Positions 63,096-64,000 of a stretch of DNA of 64,000 bases are shown here, one piece after another. The translations under genes were made by a program, and so were the position numbers. Location: positions 1-64,000 of the forward strand of contig JAJDNW010000106.1 in assembly GCA_022340465.1 (NCBI GenBank). The letters run 5' to 3'. Source of the stretch: Deltaproteobacteria bacterium. GTDB lineage: Bacteria > Desulfobacterota > Desulfobacteria > Desulfobacterales > B30-G6. How positions within the stretch are numbered: the stretch's first letter is position 1; each line of letters opens with the position of its first letter. The notes under the pieces are model-generated. The model ran no database searches and was not told where the DNA came from. It worked only from the letters and a program-made list of their open reading frames with translations.

Positions 63096-64000
63096 TCACA
63101 TCCCTTTGCGCATCTCTTTCAATTTCGGATCCATTACCGGCGCCACCTTGTCTGCCGGCAGCCTGAAGGACGGTCCGGTGTTGGAACATCCCTTGAACCA
63201 GTAATAGGGTGGTATATTCATGCTCTCCTTTTGCTGTTCGGGGGGAACATAGAGTTCAACAAAAAGGTCGCGCTCTGTTTTGTGGTCGATGCCCCTCATC
63301 TTGTAAACGGTTCCGTTAACGTCCGCCCAGGTGTCGTTTTCCCAGACCTCGATGATTTTTTCCGGATCCGTCGTTCCGGCCCGCTCGATGACGTCCAACA
63401 GCCAGTAGGTCTGCATCCGGTAAGCGCCGATGGTTCCGGTTCCATGGGTGTAGGTTGTGGTGTCAAACGGTTTTCCCCACTTCGGAGATTGATCTCTCCA
63501 GGCTTTGTAGTACTTTATCTGCCCGTCTGTTTTGAACGCCGGGCCCTCGCTGCCAATCTGCGCAATGTGCACCAACCCCTTGGTACCCTCGACGCCGACC
63601 TGGATCAGGAAAGGGGGGGTGTTTATGAACAGATTGGCAAACGGGAGATCGAGTCCCATCTGTCTGGCCTGCACGAGGAGGTTGGCGGCATCCGGAATCC
63701 AGTCCCCGGTATAAACCACCTCGGCCCCGGTGGCCTTTACCTTGGTCAGATAGGGGGCGAAATCCGTGAGGAACAACTTGTGATAGTCCTCGCCGACCAG
63801 TTCGGCATCCGGATAGTACTCTTTCAACCCTTCTTTAAAGCCATGGGCGATGGAGTGGCCGAAAAGGTAGTCCTGACAGAGGATGTAAAACTTCTTTTCC
63901 TTTTTTCGCAGCTGGCCATAATAATAGGCCAGTCCCCGTCCCACCTGCGATGTCGAAATGGAGGTCATGAAAGAATAACGCGAGAAGTTCTGCGCATCAT
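63096..64000 (-). CDS. ABC transporter substrate-binding protein, HAAT family (LivK-like); N-terminus outside the window
   Basis: At least 301 residues of a periplasmic binding protein. The frame is open to the right edge (NFSRYSFMTS...), so the signal peptide and N-lobe start lie outside. Visible are KFYILCQDYLFGHSIAHGFK, DFAPYLTKVKATGAEVVYTG and THGTGTIGAYRMQTYWLLDV, typical of type I periplasmic binding proteins. Genes for benzoate, urea or amides use the same family; with the acyl-CoA ligase nearby, an organic acid is plausible. Confidence 0.9.
   Translation of the reverse strand, partial: DAQNFSRYSFMTSISTSQVGRGLAYYYGQLRKKEKKFYILCQDYLFGHSIAHGFKEGLKEYYPDAELVGEDYHKLFLTDFAPYLTKVKATGAEVVYTGDWIPDAANLLVQARQMGLDLPFANLFINTPPFLIQVGVEGTKGLVHIAQIGSEGPAFKTDGQIKYYKAWRDQSPKWGKPFDTTTYTHGTGTIGAYRMQTYWLLDVIERAGTTDPEKIIEVWENDTWADVNGTVYKMRGIDHKTERDLFVELYVPPEQQKESMNIPPYYWFKGCSNTGPSFRLPADKVAPVMDPKLKEMRKGM

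Overview
The window is a GC-rich piece of chromosome from an anaerobic bacterium. It most resembles a sulfate-reducing member of Desulfobacterales (Desulfobacterota, formerly Deltaproteobacteria). This is inferred from gene content: an octaheme cytochrome c with a b-type partner, several sigma-54 promoters, an apparent selenoprotein, a folate-linked one-carbon/glycine module, and many acyl-CoA and amino-acid-type ABC transport genes. No rRNA, tRNA, CRISPR array, complete insertion sequence or prophage was seen.

Layout. 1-5.6 kb: a membrane adenylate/guanylate cyclase cut by the window edge (with an in-frame UGA near its start), an MFS transporter, a tandem universal stress protein and a class I aminotransferase. 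6.1-9.3 kb: a compact forward group (small protein, acyl-ACP thioesterase, TIM-barrel protein, DUF6398 protein, glutamine amidotransferase) closed by a strong terminator. 9.3-11.0 kb: an ammonium transporter behind a sigma-54 promoter, preceded by a remnant of its PII partner gene that has lost its middle. 11.3-19.8 kb: aldehyde dehydrogenase, SDR, amidase plus malonyl-CoA-synthetase-like ligase, an Rrf2 regulator, a DMT exporter and an unknown exported protein. 20.1-31.4 kb: a forward one-carbon block with thiolase, methylenetetrahydrofolate reductase fused to its zinc/Fe-S-type C-terminal domain, LysR and Lrp regulators, a GcvT-serine hydroxymethyltransferase fusion, GcvH, GcvPA, GcvPB and LipB. 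31.7-42.8 kb: small zinc-ribbon protein, glycosyltransferase, Bax-like lipoprotein, TrkA/TrkH potassium uptake, family B DNA polymerase, a second DMT transporter, crotonase and DUF554.

42.9-48.6 kb is the most interesting region. A leftward operon encodes a small cytochrome-like protein, a three-domain rhodanese with two in-frame UGA codons at homologous positions (each followed by a SECIS-like hairpin), an octaheme cytochrome c of the tetrathionate reductase family and a membrane cytochrome b. It starts at a near-consensus sigma-54 promoter. A PAS-AAA+-Fis activator is encoded divergently, and TGTTAAC half-sites lie between the two. I read this as a sigma-54-controlled sulfur-compound respiration or detoxification system with a selenocysteine sulfurtransferase. 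Naive gene calling would break the sulfurtransferase into three pieces.

48.7-64 kb: small protein, IlvD, DUF362 protein, DUF4388 protein, GNAT acetyltransferase, a frameshifted small membrane-protein gene and a HAD hydrolase. These are followed by a long leftward set for import and CoA activation of an organic acid: crotonase, phosphotransferase-fold protein, acyl-CoA synthetase and LivF-G-M-H-K, with livK running off the right edge. Intergenic regions carry short tandem repeats of 7 or 8 bases and a dispersed repeat present in two copies about 86% identical.
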